IMG/VR virus record: IMGVR_UViG_3300021961_000736
Coordinates: 1 to 21,501 of that record
Source of the DNA: a virus
DNA length: 21,501 nt
Direction: 5' to 3' (one strand)
Shown here: in pieces, positions 1-8,071 of the stretch
Position numbering within the stretch: position 1 is the stretch's first letter
Layout of the letters: the number at the start of each line of letters is the position of its first letter
Made by a program: the position numbers and the translations under genes
The notes under the pieces: generated by a model
Seen by the model: the letters and a program-made list of their open reading frames with translations, nothing else
The model's database searches: none
What the model was told of the DNA's origin: nothing

Positions 1-63
1 TCTATCGGTGTCTCCCCACCAACTGCTACAATACACATCTCCCCAACTTATTAGATTACTCAT
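1..63 (-). CDS. partial phage structural gene, 5' end only
   Basis: A reading frame starts with ATG at 63 and runs off the left edge without a stop. The 21 visible residues begin MSNLISWGDVYCSSWWGDTD. Short Trp/Cys-containing starts of this type (SWGDVYCSSWWG) are, from memory, seen in uncharacterised proteins next to connector genes in Bacteroidota phages; I cannot assign a function. It follows the connector gene in the same direction, 69 bases downstream of that gene's stop, so it is probably part of the head/tail operon. Only the N-terminus is visible, so domain content is unknown. Confidence 0.55.
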   Translation of the reverse strand, partial: MSNLISWGDVYCSSWWGDTDR

Positions 64-131
64 CTTTTGCTTCTTCCTTTAGAAATAACTTTAGTTTACG
101 GATATTTTGCATCTTCGGTTTGTAAGTCCTC

Positions 132-632
132 TTAAAGCACCCATCCGCTTCTTTGGACGTCCTTATCGGGGTAGATGTCTTCATTCGTGTTTGAGTTGTA
201 TTCGGGGTAATCGTTTTGATGGAAACTCATATAGTCCACAAAGCGTTGTACATAGTATTCCGCTATTTTGCGTTCCTTCTCAACAAGGTAATCTACTTCG
301 CCTTTTTCTACACCCGTAGAGTTCTCGGAGTTGTGTTTGTAGACGCCTCCGTTACCGATTGTATAGGCAGCGAAAGGCAAGTACTCCATCATAGCGAAGT
401 GAATCAACATTGGCTGAACATAGGTGTTGACCAACGTGAGGTAACTGCCCGTGAGAGTCCCTGCAATAATATCTGCACTAATCTTGTTGTACAAATCCGT
501 ACCAAGATAGTTTTGGACGTGTATCTCTTGGGCTACCTTAATCCATTGTATAAACTTGTCGGTGTCTACATTGCCCCCAAGAGCCGTAGACCGAACCAAG
601 TCTTCGCGTTTAATAAATAGAGCCGTTGCCAT
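132..632 (-). CDS. putative head-tail connector (adaptor) protein
   Basis: 166 residues. The N-terminal part (about residues 4-50: ALFIKREDLVRSTALGGNVD, then an AQEIHVQNYLGTDLY stretch) resembles small mostly helical connector proteins encoded beside the portal in flavobacterial phages. Such proteins form the ring between the portal and the tail in the assembled virion. The middle (residues 66-100) is hydrophobic, helical and aromatic; the C-terminus is acidic and Asn/Tyr-rich. It lies three bases after the portal stop, which fits a portal-connector pair. I see no enzymatic motif. The role is inferred mainly from context and a remembered family resemblance; another structural role cannot be excluded. 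Confidence 0.6.
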   Translation of the reverse strand: MATALFIKREDLVRSTALGGNVDTDKFIQWIKVAQEIHVQNYLGTDLYNKISADIIAGTLTGSYLTLVNTYVQPMLIHFAMMEYLPFAAYTIGNGGVYKHNSENSTGVEKGEVDYLVEKERKIAEYYVQRFVDYMSFHQNDYPEYNSNTNEDIYPDKDVQRSGWVL

Positions 633-635
633 CTC

Positions 636-2384
636 TTATCGTGGGTTTAAAAATCCTTCATTGGGCATATCTACGGGGCGGGTGGCTACCTTCTTGTCAT
701 TGACTTCAAGTTCAGCACCTGCCTTTTTAGCGCGATTGACACCTACTTCAGCATTTGGTGATTCAGCATCTACGCTACGCGCTCCCTCTTTAGCCATAAA
801 GATTTTTCGCATCCAAAAATGATGACAACGTGCGCCTCCTTTGTACAACCAAATATCGTATGTGTCTGCACCCTTTGGACCAAAGCCTTTGTTTACGGCC
901 TTTCCTTTCATTGCTAAAATATCCTCCTTGCGATACACTTTGGATGCGTTTACCATCTTTTTGCAGAACTCCCGAGAGTTATCTGCATAGGTATCGGGGG
1001 CATAGCCGTAACGCACTTTGTAAGGCCGTCCGCTTGGGGTTACTCCATCTTGTGTAGATGAAGCATTGGTACGAGCAACACCCGTAGAAGCAAAGGCGAA
1101 GAATTTTTCCATCTGCGCTTCTGCATCATAGTCAACGGGTGATTCTTCTACTAATTCCCATTCCTCCTCGTTGATGACCTCACCTACTTCATCCAAGAGG
1201 TCAAACATACTTTGCAAGTGTTCATCACTTGGTTCGTTGGCTGATAGTTTTACCCCCGTTTCTTCTTCTTGTGTTTCTTGGTCTACAACAACATTATCTT
1301 GGAACTCCAAAGGCTGAAGGGTCTTGAAGTACAAATTCAAAGAGATATCATTGTAGGCAAGAATCTTATCCACACCATCCAAAACCAACTCTTGGAAAGG
1401 TCGGATGATGGTGTTGTCAAAAAGAGTAGAGGCAGTCTTTAGTTCCTCTGCATTGTTTCCAAGTCCACTTTGGTCTTTAATTCCCAAAAGCATCGGAGAG
1501 GTAACGCGGTGAGCCACCATCAACTTACGCATCGCTTCATCTGCGAGGAACTGATATTGGTCGGAAGCATCGGACAACTGAACGGGGTCAATTGTAGCAG
1601 ACATTTCTTTGTTATCGTTGAATGCGAGGATGAATTTTCCTGCATTGCTCGTTCCGCTGAACTTCTCCCCGATACGGCTTTCAATAATGTATCGCTCCTC
1701 CTCCGTTGGGACTCCGTTGTTGAAGTTAATCAACATTGAAGGACTCATCCCGTTCTTGATATTGTTGAGGTGGTAGTTTGCTACTTCCTCCTCTAATTCA
1801 GCATACTGTAAGCCTCCTTGATAGTCAACGGGAGAGTAGTAGTAAAATCCTGCTCGGTAAGGACGCACATAAAGTATTTCAATACCTTCTTGACTAAATC
1901 CAAAAGCAGGGATGCGCATTGGAGTTTCTTTCTTGTCCTTTACTGCACTCCAATCTTTAGCGTAATAGTACCCTTCAATATCACCCTCATCATTGCACTT
2001 TTCGGCTCGTAATGACTCAACGGGCATATGATACACCTCTGTGATACGGCTTCGGTCTTTTGAGTAGATAACTTGGAAGGCACATTGCCCCATCATCTTC
2101 AAATCAGCCGTTACCTTACGCATACAATCTTTGTGAAACAAAGACTTCATTTGAGCGTATTCATTCGGCTTTCTTGATGAGTCCGTAGCATCCAAGCCCT
2201 TTCCGTAAATCAGTTCGCTGATTCCGTTAATAATGGCGTTGTTTGTAGCACTTCCGTTATATCGGTCAATTAAAAATTGGAAGTAGTTGTTATCCTCGCC
2301 GTAGGCAACCCAATCCTTGTCCCGATATTCTTTTACTTCGGGAGTGGTGTAGGTAGATAGGTTTACAAATCGGATGTTGCTCAT
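636..2384 (-). CDS. portal protein with C-terminal cysteine/histidine domain
   Basis: 582 residues. The first ~370 look like a phage portal: an N-terminal DKDWVAYGEDNNYFQFLIDR segment, a middle stretch with YHLNNIKNGMSPSMLINFNN, and a helical MRKLMVAHRVTSPMLLGI segment (the stem/wing region of PBSX/SPP1-type portals). Portals form the dodecameric channel through which DNA is packaged. Residues ~375-445 are acidic and probably flexible. Residues ~445-530 form a separate domain with SREFCKKM, YRKEDI, NKGFGPKGADTYDIWLYKGG and CHHFW; I recall this domain in Bacteroidota phage portal or head-morphogenesis proteins, with no known function. The start overlaps the upstream gene's stop as ATGA at 2381-2384. 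Portal identity is fairly secure; the function of the tail domain is open. Confidence 0.78.
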   Translation of the reverse strand: MSNIRFVNLSTYTTPEVKEYRDKDWVAYGEDNNYFQFLIDRYNGSATNNAIINGISELIYGKGLDATDSSRKPNEYAQMKSLFHKDCMRKVTADLKMMGQCAFQVIYSKDRSRITEVYHMPVESLRAEKCNDEGDIEGYYYAKDWSAVKDKKETPMRIPAFGFSQEGIEILYVRPYRAGFYYYSPVDYQGGLQYAELEEEVANYHLNNIKNGMSPSMLINFNNGVPTEEERYIIESRIGEKFSGTSNAGKFILAFNDNKEMSATIDPVQLSDASDQYQFLADEAMRKLMVAHRVTSPMLLGIKDQSGLGNNAEELKTASTLFDNTIIRPFQELVLDGVDKILAYNDISLNLYFKTLQPLEFQDNVVVDQETQEEETGVKLSANEPSDEHLQSMFDLLDEVGEVINEEEWELVEESPVDYDAEAQMEKFFAFASTGVARTNASSTQDGVTPSGRPYKVRYGYAPDTYADNSREFCKKMVNASKVYRKEDILAMKGKAVNKGFGPKGADTYDIWLYKGGARCHHFWMRKIFMAKEGARSVDAESPNAEVGVNRAKKAGAELEVNDKKVATRPVDMPNEGFLNPR

Positions 2385-2815
2385 AATACGATAAATTCGT
2401 TGTTGTAGGACTGCTCCTGCGTGTAGACATTTTGGTTCACCGTGAACTTGTCATATTCGGTTTGAGAGGTTACAAACACCCTATCCCGATAAATAAGGTT
2501 AGAACCCTTAAAAATCTTCAAGCCATAGAATGTACCCGCTACAAGAGAAAACTCCGCAGAAAGGCTCATAAAGCCGTTAGATTCAATAATTGAAGGATTA
2601 ATTGTGGCCGTAGTGTTTGTATTCTCATTCACAAGGTACAAAGTAACGCCATCTAAATCACTTAAATCTTGGCGTACACAAGATTGTGCTTCTAAAGTTC
2701 CTCCGTCAAGCAGAACACGCTCAAAATACAAATCCAAATCCTCCAAAGAAAACACATAGTCTCTTGGGATGATTGTAATGGTCTGCGAGGTAGATACGGG
2801 TTGTAAAATGTGCAT
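2381..2815 (-). CDS. conserved phage structural protein, function unknown
   Basis: 144 residues, predicted to be mainly beta strand. The C-terminal half, with SNLIYRDRVFVTSQTEYDKF and then VNQNVYTQEQSYNNEFIVL, resembles small proteins found between tail-tube-like and portal genes in Bacteroidota phages. I do not know its function; a virion or head-tail joining role is plausible from the neighbours. The start is ATG at 2815, behind a hairpin terminator (2851-2875), so it may have its own promoter or depend on readthrough. The stop overlaps the portal start as ATGA, which suggests translational coupling to the portal. Confidence 0.6.
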   Translation of the reverse strand: MHILQPVSTSQTITIIPRDYVFSLEDLDLYFERVLLDGGTLEAQSCVRQDLSDLDGVTLYLVNENTNTTATINPSIIESNGFMSLSAEFSLVAGTFYGLKIFKGSNLIYRDRVFVTSQTEYDKFTVNQNVYTQEQSYNNEFIVL

Positions 2816-2850
2816 CGTACCTAAATAACTAAAAAGCGAAAGTTTATTTC

Positions 2851-2875
2851 AAAAGAAAGGGGGCATAAGCCCCCT
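2851..2875 (-). terminator. Rho-independent terminator after the putative tail-tube gene
   Basis: On the minus strand, AGGGGGC pairs perfectly with GCCCCCT around a TTAT loop (arms 2869-2875 and 2858-2864), followed by TTCTTTT. It lies 25 bases after the stop of the 178-residue gene and upstream of the 144-residue gene, so it would partly separate the highly expressed capsid/tail-tube genes from portal and connector. Confidence 0.75.
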
Positions 2876-2899
2876 CTCCTCGTTTAACACACCTCTATG

Positions 2900-3436
2900 T
2901 TAGGGATTGATTTGCGTTGCGCTTACGCTAACTCCTGCACCACTCAAAGTGTTGTCAATGAAGTTAGCAGGTACTTGCTCTTGGGCAGTCAAAGTAAGGG
3001 TATAACCACTCAAGTCTCCCATTGCTGCTCCCGTTACAATAGTACCTCCCGTAACCTCTGCTCCGTGAAGCAATCCCATTACAAAGATATTACCGTTGTA
3101 GTCTTCTACAAAGACGTGAGGACGGCCATAAGCCATCAACTTCAATTCTTTGTGTGAAGCCTTGTCAAGTTTGGTGAAAGTCAATTCCAAAACTTGCTCG
3201 TAGAAGGTCGTTCCGTTCTCGCGTGATGAGTTTACATTCTGCGTGAATGAGGAGTTGCCTTTCACATCGTATTGATACGCAGAAGGAGTTCCCGCAAAAG
3301 AATCAATAGCGTCCGTGTTTGTTACATCATAGGTGATAGCACCCAAGTCCCCGTAATCGGTGAAATAAACGGCCTTGATGCCGCCTACTACATCTTTACA
3401 AGGTACCGCCCGTCCCGTTGTTAAATCACAAGCCAT
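2900..3436 (-). CDS. putative major tail (tube) protein
   Basis: 178 residues, beginning MACDLTTGRAVPCKDVVGG. The rest is beta-rich, with TFYEQVLELTFTKLDKASHK, then RPHVFVEDYNGNIFVMG, then GGTIVTGAAMGDLSGYTLTL. I recall closely similar proteins in flavobacterial phages. The size, beta content and repeated Gly/Thr turns fit a tail-tube subunit, which polymerises into the tube below the connector. The gene is framed by terminators on both sides (3449-3488 and 2851-2875), an arrangement suited to a very abundant virion protein. It could instead be a head decoration protein, since its position right after the capsid gene would also fit that. Confidence 0.5.
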   Translation of the reverse strand: MACDLTTGRAVPCKDVVGGIKAVYFTDYGDLGAITYDVTNTDAIDSFAGTPSAYQYDVKGNSSFTQNVNSSRENGTTFYEQVLELTFTKLDKASHKELKLMAYGRPHVFVEDYNGNIFVMGLLHGAEVTGGTIVTGAAMGDLSGYTLTLTAQEQVPANFIDNTLSGAGVSVSATQINP

Positions 3437-3448
3437 AATCTATTTTAA

Positions 3449-3488
3449 ATAAAAAAGGAGAGCGAGGGTGTGCCCCAAGCCCTCCTTT
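3449..3488 (-). terminator. Rho-independent terminator after the capsid gene
   Basis: On the minus strand, AAAGGAG (3482-3488) pairs with CTCCTTT (3454-3460). An inner GGGG/CCCT pairing can form between them, and the run ends in six T residues. It follows the capsid stop by about 20 bases. The plus strand also has an A-run before and T residues after the hairpin, so it could work in both directions, though no plus-strand gene is nearby. Confidence 0.65.
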
Positions 3489-3509
3489 GGGTTAGTCAAT
3501 TTCGGTTAA

Positions 3510-4436
3510 TTAAGAGTACAATACAACGTCAGCACCGATACCATACTGAACACCTGCCGTGTAGCGCATAATAACGCGAACGTTTTGTGAACCGTCCAAA
3601 TCGCCCATATCAAGCAACTTCACTTCGTTGTGGTCGCTCAACAAGCCCGTACCGAAGTAGAGGTTAGAAGATTGAGCAGCAACCATCTTGTTAGAGGCCA
3701 AGCCACTAACCATAGAAACGCGGATTCCGTCAAAGAACAAAGGCTCACCACCGAACCATTGAGTTCCTTTAGCGTCCGTACCTGCAGCACCAAGACCTGC
3801 AGCACCGAATCCACCCAAAGCGCGAACGTAAGCACGAGCAACATTTTGAGGAACATAGATGGTCAAGTCTTCCTTGCCGTAGAGAGCGTTGGGGATAGCA
3901 TCGGCTACTTTACCCATTTCTTCAATAACGTTGGCGGCAGTAACGGTTGTTCCAACAACATCGTTAACGTCAGCGTCAGCAGTCATCAAAGTAACGAATC
4001 CGTCAAACTCTCCTGCAGTAGCGTTAACGCCACCCCAAATAGTCTGCTCGGTCTTTTGTGCAACTTTAGCAGCAACGTGAGAAATCAAGAAGTCGCTGAA
4101 GTTAGCAGGAAGGTTGTCATAAACGGAGTAACCCATCTGTACGGCTTCCCAATCCGAACGAAAGTCCTTTTTACACAACTGCAAGTTCACTTGGAATTCT
4201 TCGGGCTGAAGGATGCGCTCCGTCAAGGTCAAAGACGAAGAAGCAGAAAAGTCGCAAGAAGCGTTAGCAACCAAATCGCCCGTAGCGATTTTCTTGATAA
4301 CTTCCTTGTATTTGACGTTAGGCTTGATTTCAACAAGGCCTTTGTCAAGGGTGTCAGCGGAAAGAAGCGCAGCAGCAATGTATTTGCCCGCGAATTCACC
4401 CGCATACGTGGTTGTAATTGAGGTCGTAGTGGCCAT
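3510..4436 (-). CDS. major capsid protein (HK97-fold type)
   Basis: 308 residues. Position (directly after scaffold and protease genes), length and composition fit a phage major capsid protein. The N-terminal region (LVEIKPNVKYKEVIKKI, residues 34-50) is followed by SSLTLTERILQPEEFQVNLQ and LCKKDFRSDWEA, a pattern seen in Bacteroidota phage capsid proteins. A central helix lies around residues 115-135 (FLISHVAAKVAQKTEQTIWGG), and the C-terminal half is beta-rich, ending MRYTAGVQYGIGADVVLYS. The protein self-assembles into the icosahedral shell. The start codon is preceded by an A/T-only stretch (AAATAAAA) with no Shine-Dalgarno, as expected for Bacteroidota. The family fold is inferred, not computed. 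Confidence 0.82.
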   Translation of the reverse strand: MATTTSITTTYAGEFAGKYIAAALLSADTLDKGLVEIKPNVKYKEVIKKIATGDLVANASCDFSASSSLTLTERILQPEEFQVNLQLCKKDFRSDWEAVQMGYSVYDNLPANFSDFLISHVAAKVAQKTEQTIWGGVNATAGEFDGFVTLMTADADVNDVVGTTVTAANVIEEMGKVADAIPNALYGKEDLTIYVPQNVARAYVRALGGFGAAGLGAAGTDAKGTQWFGGEPLFFDGIRVSMVSGLASNKMVAAQSSNLYFGTGLLSDHNEVKLLDMGDLDGSQNVRVIMRYTAGVQYGIGADVVLYS

Positions 4437-4451
4437 TTTTATTTAGGTTTT

Positions 4452-5141
4452 TTATTTATTCAATTTAGACATTACTCGGTCAAGAGAATTCATCGGACGG
4501 CGATTGGCCAACTTGAATTCGGCTTTAGGAGCGTTTTCGGGGTTGTGCTTGATAGGCTTGGCTGCAGATTGTGAGGACAACTCGGTTTTCAAGTTTGCGT
4601 TCTCCTCCTCTACGGCACTCATCTTTTCTTTGTAAGCACCCATTTCTTCACGAATAGCAGAAAGTTCAGCCTTGATATCTTCAATCATAGGGCTAACGAT
4701 TGCCTTCACTTGGTCTTCCATTGGCATTTCTTCAGCCAACTCCTCCTCAACAACTTCGGGAGCATTCTCCTCAAAGTGTGTTTCGGTAGTGTGTGATTCA
4801 ACGACTTTTTTGGGTTCGGCTGAATCCATTTGAGCGTTTGGCTCGGCAGTAACTTCCGCTACTTCCTCTGCTACTTCTTCTTCGGATGACTTAACCTCAC
4901 CAATGATGCCCTCCTCTGCTACATACATAACACGACCATCACCAAGAGTGTATTCACCAACGGGAACTGCAATACGCTCCTCCTCGTTAACAATGAATAC
5001 TTCGTTACCTGCCTCAAAAGCATCTGCTTCAAGAATGGTTCCGTTCTCCAAAGTCATTTGCTCAAACTTGACCTCAACTGCCTCCTCTTTAACGGAAGAC
5101 AGTTCTGTCATAATGCGCTTTAATACTTCAGTTGCTTTCAT
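4452..5141 (-). CDS. capsid scaffolding protein (putative)
   Basis: 229 residues, strongly acidic in the middle (repeated EEVAEEVAEV and EEELAEEMPMED, residues ~88-143), followed by a predicted coiled coil (IKAELSAIREEMGAYKEKMS and AVEEENANLKTELSS, ~155-195) and a basic C-terminal tail (FKLANRRPMNSLDRVMSKLNK). This layout, acidic linker plus coiled coil plus basic capsid-binding tail, is typical of scaffolding proteins, which direct procapsid assembly and are then removed by the protease. The N-terminal ~75 residues form a small beta-rich domain (LENGTILEADAFEAGNEVFI, GDGRVMYVAEEG) often seen before such scaffolds in Bacteroidota phages. It sits between protease and capsid genes, supporting the call. 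No enzymatic motif is visible. Confidence 0.72.
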   Translation of the reverse strand: MKATEVLKRIMTELSSVKEEAVEVKFEQMTLENGTILEADAFEAGNEVFIVNEEERIAVPVGEYTLGDGRVMYVAEEGIIGEVKSSEEEVAEEVAEVTAEPNAQMDSAEPKKVVESHTTETHFEENAPEVVEEELAEEMPMEDQVKAIVSPMIEDIKAELSAIREEMGAYKEKMSAVEEENANLKTELSSQSAAKPIKHNPENAPKAEFKLANRRPMNSLDRVMSKLNK

Positions 5142-5181
5142 AACTAATTAAATAATTGATTGAATAAAATAAATTACATTT

Positions 5182-5331
5182 TTAATTGTTCCCCGTAGTT
5201 GGTCCGATACCCTGCGCCCACAAACTCCCATCACAACATTTACGTGAGTAGGTGTTTTTGTCCTTGCATAAGCATCCACGCTTTGAGCCTTTTGGGGAGG
5301 TGCGTGAAGGTATTACTACATCGCCTTTCAT
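5182..5331 (-). CDS. Cys-rich 49-residue phage protein
   Basis: I choose ATG at 5331 because it forms an ATGA overlap with the protease stop; a longer frame from 5367 exists but lies inside the protease gene. The 49 residues contain GCLCKD and YSRKCCDGSLWAQGIG, four cysteines in a compact CxC...CC pattern, with a basic N-terminal half. I recall similar mini-proteins beside capsid genes in other Bacteroidota phages, with no known function. The cysteines might bind zinc or form disulphides. Its place between protease and scaffold suggests a role in head assembly, but that is only position-based inference. Confidence 0.6.
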   Translation of the reverse strand: MKGDVVIPSRTSPKGSKRGCLCKDKNTYSRKCCDGSLWAQGIGPTTGNN

Positions 5332-6260
5332 AGTTGACCAAGTTCTTTTAATTTGCTTTCTGCCCATCGTTTACCTGCTTTGCCACCCCATAGAAGATAA
5401 GAGATGGTTCCACACGCTTTAGTATCGCCCTCATCATAGTATTCCTCTGCTCGGGATAGGTATGAGTGCATCCGCTTTATTGTTTCTACGCTAACGGGTT
5501 TGCCTTGTGCAAGTTGCTGCGCCCGAATCTTGCCCACGTCCGTAGCACACTTGTTGTTAACCTTTAAATTAAGGTCAATGCCACGCTTCGCGTTATTGCT
5601 AACGGATTTTGGATAGTCCGAGTAAGATTCAAGTTCAGTTCTCTTTCCCGTCTTTCTGCGCTTGTCGCTTTTAATGACTGCTTTAATTTGAGCAAGGATG
5701 AGTTCTGCCTCCTGCTCCTCAAGGAGTTCCATCTCTTGCTTTGCGAAATTGACTTTATCTACAAAGTAACCTTCAATACTAAATCCTTTAACCTTGCCCG
5801 TTTTAACATAGTTATTCCAAATGTCATCGTTGTTTACTTTCATAGATACCATCCAAGTGCCTACGGGCATTTCAAGGCCATAGAGGCGGGACTTATCTTT
5901 TTCCTCGCTTTCAATAATCCAAGACTCCACCACACTCAAGCCCTGCAATTCGGCTTCGTGTTCAAGTGTGGATTTATTTTGATTCCCGTTTTGGAAGAAC
6001 AATTCACTTGCCTTACGAATAGTGTCCTTTGAGAAGTACACATAAAACTCATCCTCTCCGTTACGGCGGTAGATGGGCTTGTTAGGAATAAGGGCTGCAC
6101 CCATTAGGATGCGCTTTTCATCGTTCTGCGTAGCAAACTCAACCTTTTGAGTTTTAAGTGCTACAAAGTCCTCCTCAATAGCGGGGTTCTCAACGATGCT
6201 GATGGCTTGGATTCCCATCATCTCTTGCATCTCGTCAAGGACTAATTCAATTATGTTCAT
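5328..6260 (-). CDS. XkdF-like prohead protease with extra C-terminal domain
   Basis: 310 residues. Residues ~1-170 match the XkdF/S78-like prohead protease layout: VENPAIEEDFVAL, RILMGAALIPNKPIYRRNGE, the His-containing STLEHE (His101), VVESWIIESEEKDKSR, MPVGTWMVSMKVNN and the Ser-containing VKGFSIEGYF (Ser161). His101 and Ser161 are the likely catalytic pair. Such proteases cleave the scaffold and capsid N-termini during maturation. After a charged linker, residues ~223-310 form a second domain (KCATDVGKIRAQQLAQG, MHSYLSRAEEYYDEGD, CGTISYLLWGGKAGKRWAES), which I recall fused to various phage head proteins but cannot name. It starts in an ATGA overlap with the tape-measure gene and ends in one with the Cys-rich mini-gene. 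Confidence 0.78.
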   Translation of the reverse strand: MNIIELVLDEMQEMMGIQAISIVENPAIEEDFVALKTQKVEFATQNDEKRILMGAALIPNKPIYRRNGEDEFYVYFSKDTIRKASELFFQNGNQNKSTLEHEAELQGLSVVESWIIESEEKDKSRLYGLEMPVGTWMVSMKVNNDDIWNNYVKTGKVKGFSIEGYFVDKVNFAKQEMELLEEQEAELILAQIKAVIKSDKRRKTGKRTELESYSDYPKSVSNNAKRGIDLNLKVNNKCATDVGKIRAQQLAQGKPVSVETIKRMHSYLSRAEEYYDEGDTKACGTISYLLWGGKAGKRWAESKLKELGQL

Positions 6261-8071
6261 CCGAATGTTGCGGTTTTGATTCTCTTGCGTTCTAATTCTT
6301 GTGATGAAGTTACATCGCTTCCTACGACATAGGCTCTCATTGGTTGTTGGTTTATGCTTTGAGCCAACTGATTGATTCCGCTTTGCCCTACTACATTAAA
6401 TGAAGGGGCTACCGAAGAAGCAGTTGTTGTTTGAATGTTTGGTGCTTGGGCACTTGAAGTCGTTGCGGAATTTATGCTTCGCAATGAAGCCACCGTAGAG
6501 GCTGCTAACGCTGCTAACTGAATACCGCGATTGATAGTACTCGCGGGTTCGGGGAGGCTTGTGCTTGACTTAAAAATACCGACTGCTGCTTGGGCTGCAT
6601 CAACGATGACATTAGCCTTTGCAATAGCCTTGCTTTCACCAAACAAACCCTGCAAAGAACCTTGAATAGCGTCAACGGATGCATTGGCTGCTGCTTCTTT
6701 TGCTGCTGCAACTTGCTTTTCAGTAGTTACCCTTTGGTCTGCGTACTTCTTTTCAATGGCTGCGATTTCAGCATTTTCCTTTTCAGTAAGACGGGCGCGT
6801 TCTTCGGCAGTTAGTTCCTCAAGGGCGTTTAGTTTAAAGTATTTTTCTTGGATGGCTTGTATTTCCCTCTCTTGGTCCGACAAGAGCAATGAGTAAGCCT
6901 CATCCGCTAACTTTTGTTGCTCGGTGCGCCACGCTAAATCTGCATCGTGCTTTGCCTTTTGGAGGGCTTCATAGGCTTTTTGTTCCTCTACCATCCGAGC
7001 CTTTTCCTCTGCTGAAATTTCTTTGTTTAGGCGGTTAAGTTCCCGCTGCGTTGAGCGTTGTTGGGTTAGGCGTTGTGATTGGATATTGTTTACGGCTGCA
7101 ATGGCTTGAGCCTCCTTATCCAAGTTCTCTTTGTTTGACCTTGAGAAAGTGTTTTCTAAAGTTTGTGCTTCAGCACGGAGTTGTAGGTATTCAACCTCTT
7201 TAGCAAGTAATTCATCCTCTAACGCTTGAGCATCAAGTATTGCTTGTTTGCGCTCCTCTGCCGTAAACTCTTCCTCTTGTCTTGACTTTAGTCGTAGGGC
7301 TGCTATTTCGGCTTCTTTCTTTGAACGCTCCACCAATAAGCCTCGCTCAATCTTGTCGGCTTTGGCTCTCATATCAGCCACACGCGCTGCTGCCTTGCCT
7401 TCGCGGATTTGTTCAGCCGTAAATTCCTTTACTGCTTCAATCGCTGCGTTGGTCTTGTCAGTGATGTTTTCTACGCCAAGAACAACTTTACCTACCGCGT
7501 CTTGAGCAACTTTACCTGCTTCGTAGAACTCTCCCTTAAAAAGTAAAGTAATTGCCTTTCCTAATTGCGGAATCAACTCAACGAGTCCCTCAAAGCGGTT
7601 TACTATTTGGTCCCGTATAAGACCAATAAAATCGTTAATGGCTTGTTTAGGGTTTTCAAATGCGCTAATGATGTATTCACCCAAGTCGGCAAGGAGGTCA
7701 ACAAGGTTTCCCGTGATAGCGCCAATAACGCCCATAATCTTGGCGAACTTGTTTTGGCCTTCTTCTGAAGATTTAAACGCTGCCGTTAGCGAGGTAATAG
7801 TTAAAAGCAATAAACCCAAGCCCGTAGCAGCAATAGCCCCGCCAAGAGTTCGGAATGAGCCAGCAACAGACATAACGCCTTTTTGCATAGCCTTGAACGC
7901 TGATACTGCTCCACCCGTTTTTTTATCAATGGCAGAAAGACCGTCCTCTACTGCGGAGTTGGTCTCTTTGGCTTCATCACCCGCTTTTTTTGCAGCCTTG
8001 CCCGTTTCGTTGTAGGCATCAACTGCTCCTTTGGAATCACCCTTAATTACAATTACTTCAGTAACCGCCAT
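6257..8071 (-). CDS. tail tape measure protein
   Basis: 604 residues. The N-terminus (VTEVIVIKGDSKGAVDAYNE) is followed by an Ala/Lys/Glu helix, two hydrophobic segments (~78-99, GAIAATGLGLLLLTITSLTA; ~112-134, MGVIGAITGNLVDLLADLG) and a long Glu/Ala/Lys/Arg coiled coil (~225-455). The C-terminal ~150 residues are Ala/Ser/Gln-rich. This is the standard layout of tape measure proteins, which set tail length and enter the host envelope during DNA injection. By the usual ~0.15 nm per residue, it would give a tail near 90 nm. Unusually, the next gene downstream is the prohead protease, so this is a boundary where tail genes precede head genes. Confidence 0.8.
   Translation of the reverse strand: MAVTEVIVIKGDSKGAVDAYNETGKAAKKAGDEAKETNSAVEDGLSAIDKKTGGAVSAFKAMQKGVMSVAGSFRTLGGAIAATGLGLLLLTITSLTAAFKSSEEGQNKFAKIMGVIGAITGNLVDLLADLGEYIISAFENPKQAINDFIGLIRDQIVNRFEGLVELIPQLGKAITLLFKGEFYEAGKVAQDAVGKVVLGVENITDKTNAAIEAVKEFTAEQIREGKAAARVADMRAKADKIERGLLVERSKKEAEIAALRLKSRQEEEFTAEERKQAILDAQALEDELLAKEVEYLQLRAEAQTLENTFSRSNKENLDKEAQAIAAVNNIQSQRLTQQRSTQRELNRLNKEISAEEKARMVEEQKAYEALQKAKHDADLAWRTEQQKLADEAYSLLLSDQEREIQAIQEKYFKLNALEELTAEERARLTEKENAEIAAIEKKYADQRVTTEKQVAAAKEAAANASVDAIQGSLQGLFGESKAIAKANVIVDAAQAAVGIFKSSTSLPEPASTINRGIQLAALAASTVASLRSINSATTSSAQAPNIQTTTASSVAPSFNVVGQSGINQLAQSINQQPMRAYVVGSDVTSSQELERKRIKTATFG

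Noticed and set aside
56-112. 18-codon frame (MQNIRKLKLFLKEEAKDE) whose stop overlaps the next ATG at 61-63
   Set aside because: Too short and without independent support, although the overlap with the edge gene hints at coupling; could be a leader peptide.
3630-4421. 263-codon plus-strand open frame opposite the capsid gene
   Set aside because: It mirrors the capsid gene, lacks recognisable domains, and no other gene is on the plus strand; it is a by-product of the capsid gene's codon use.
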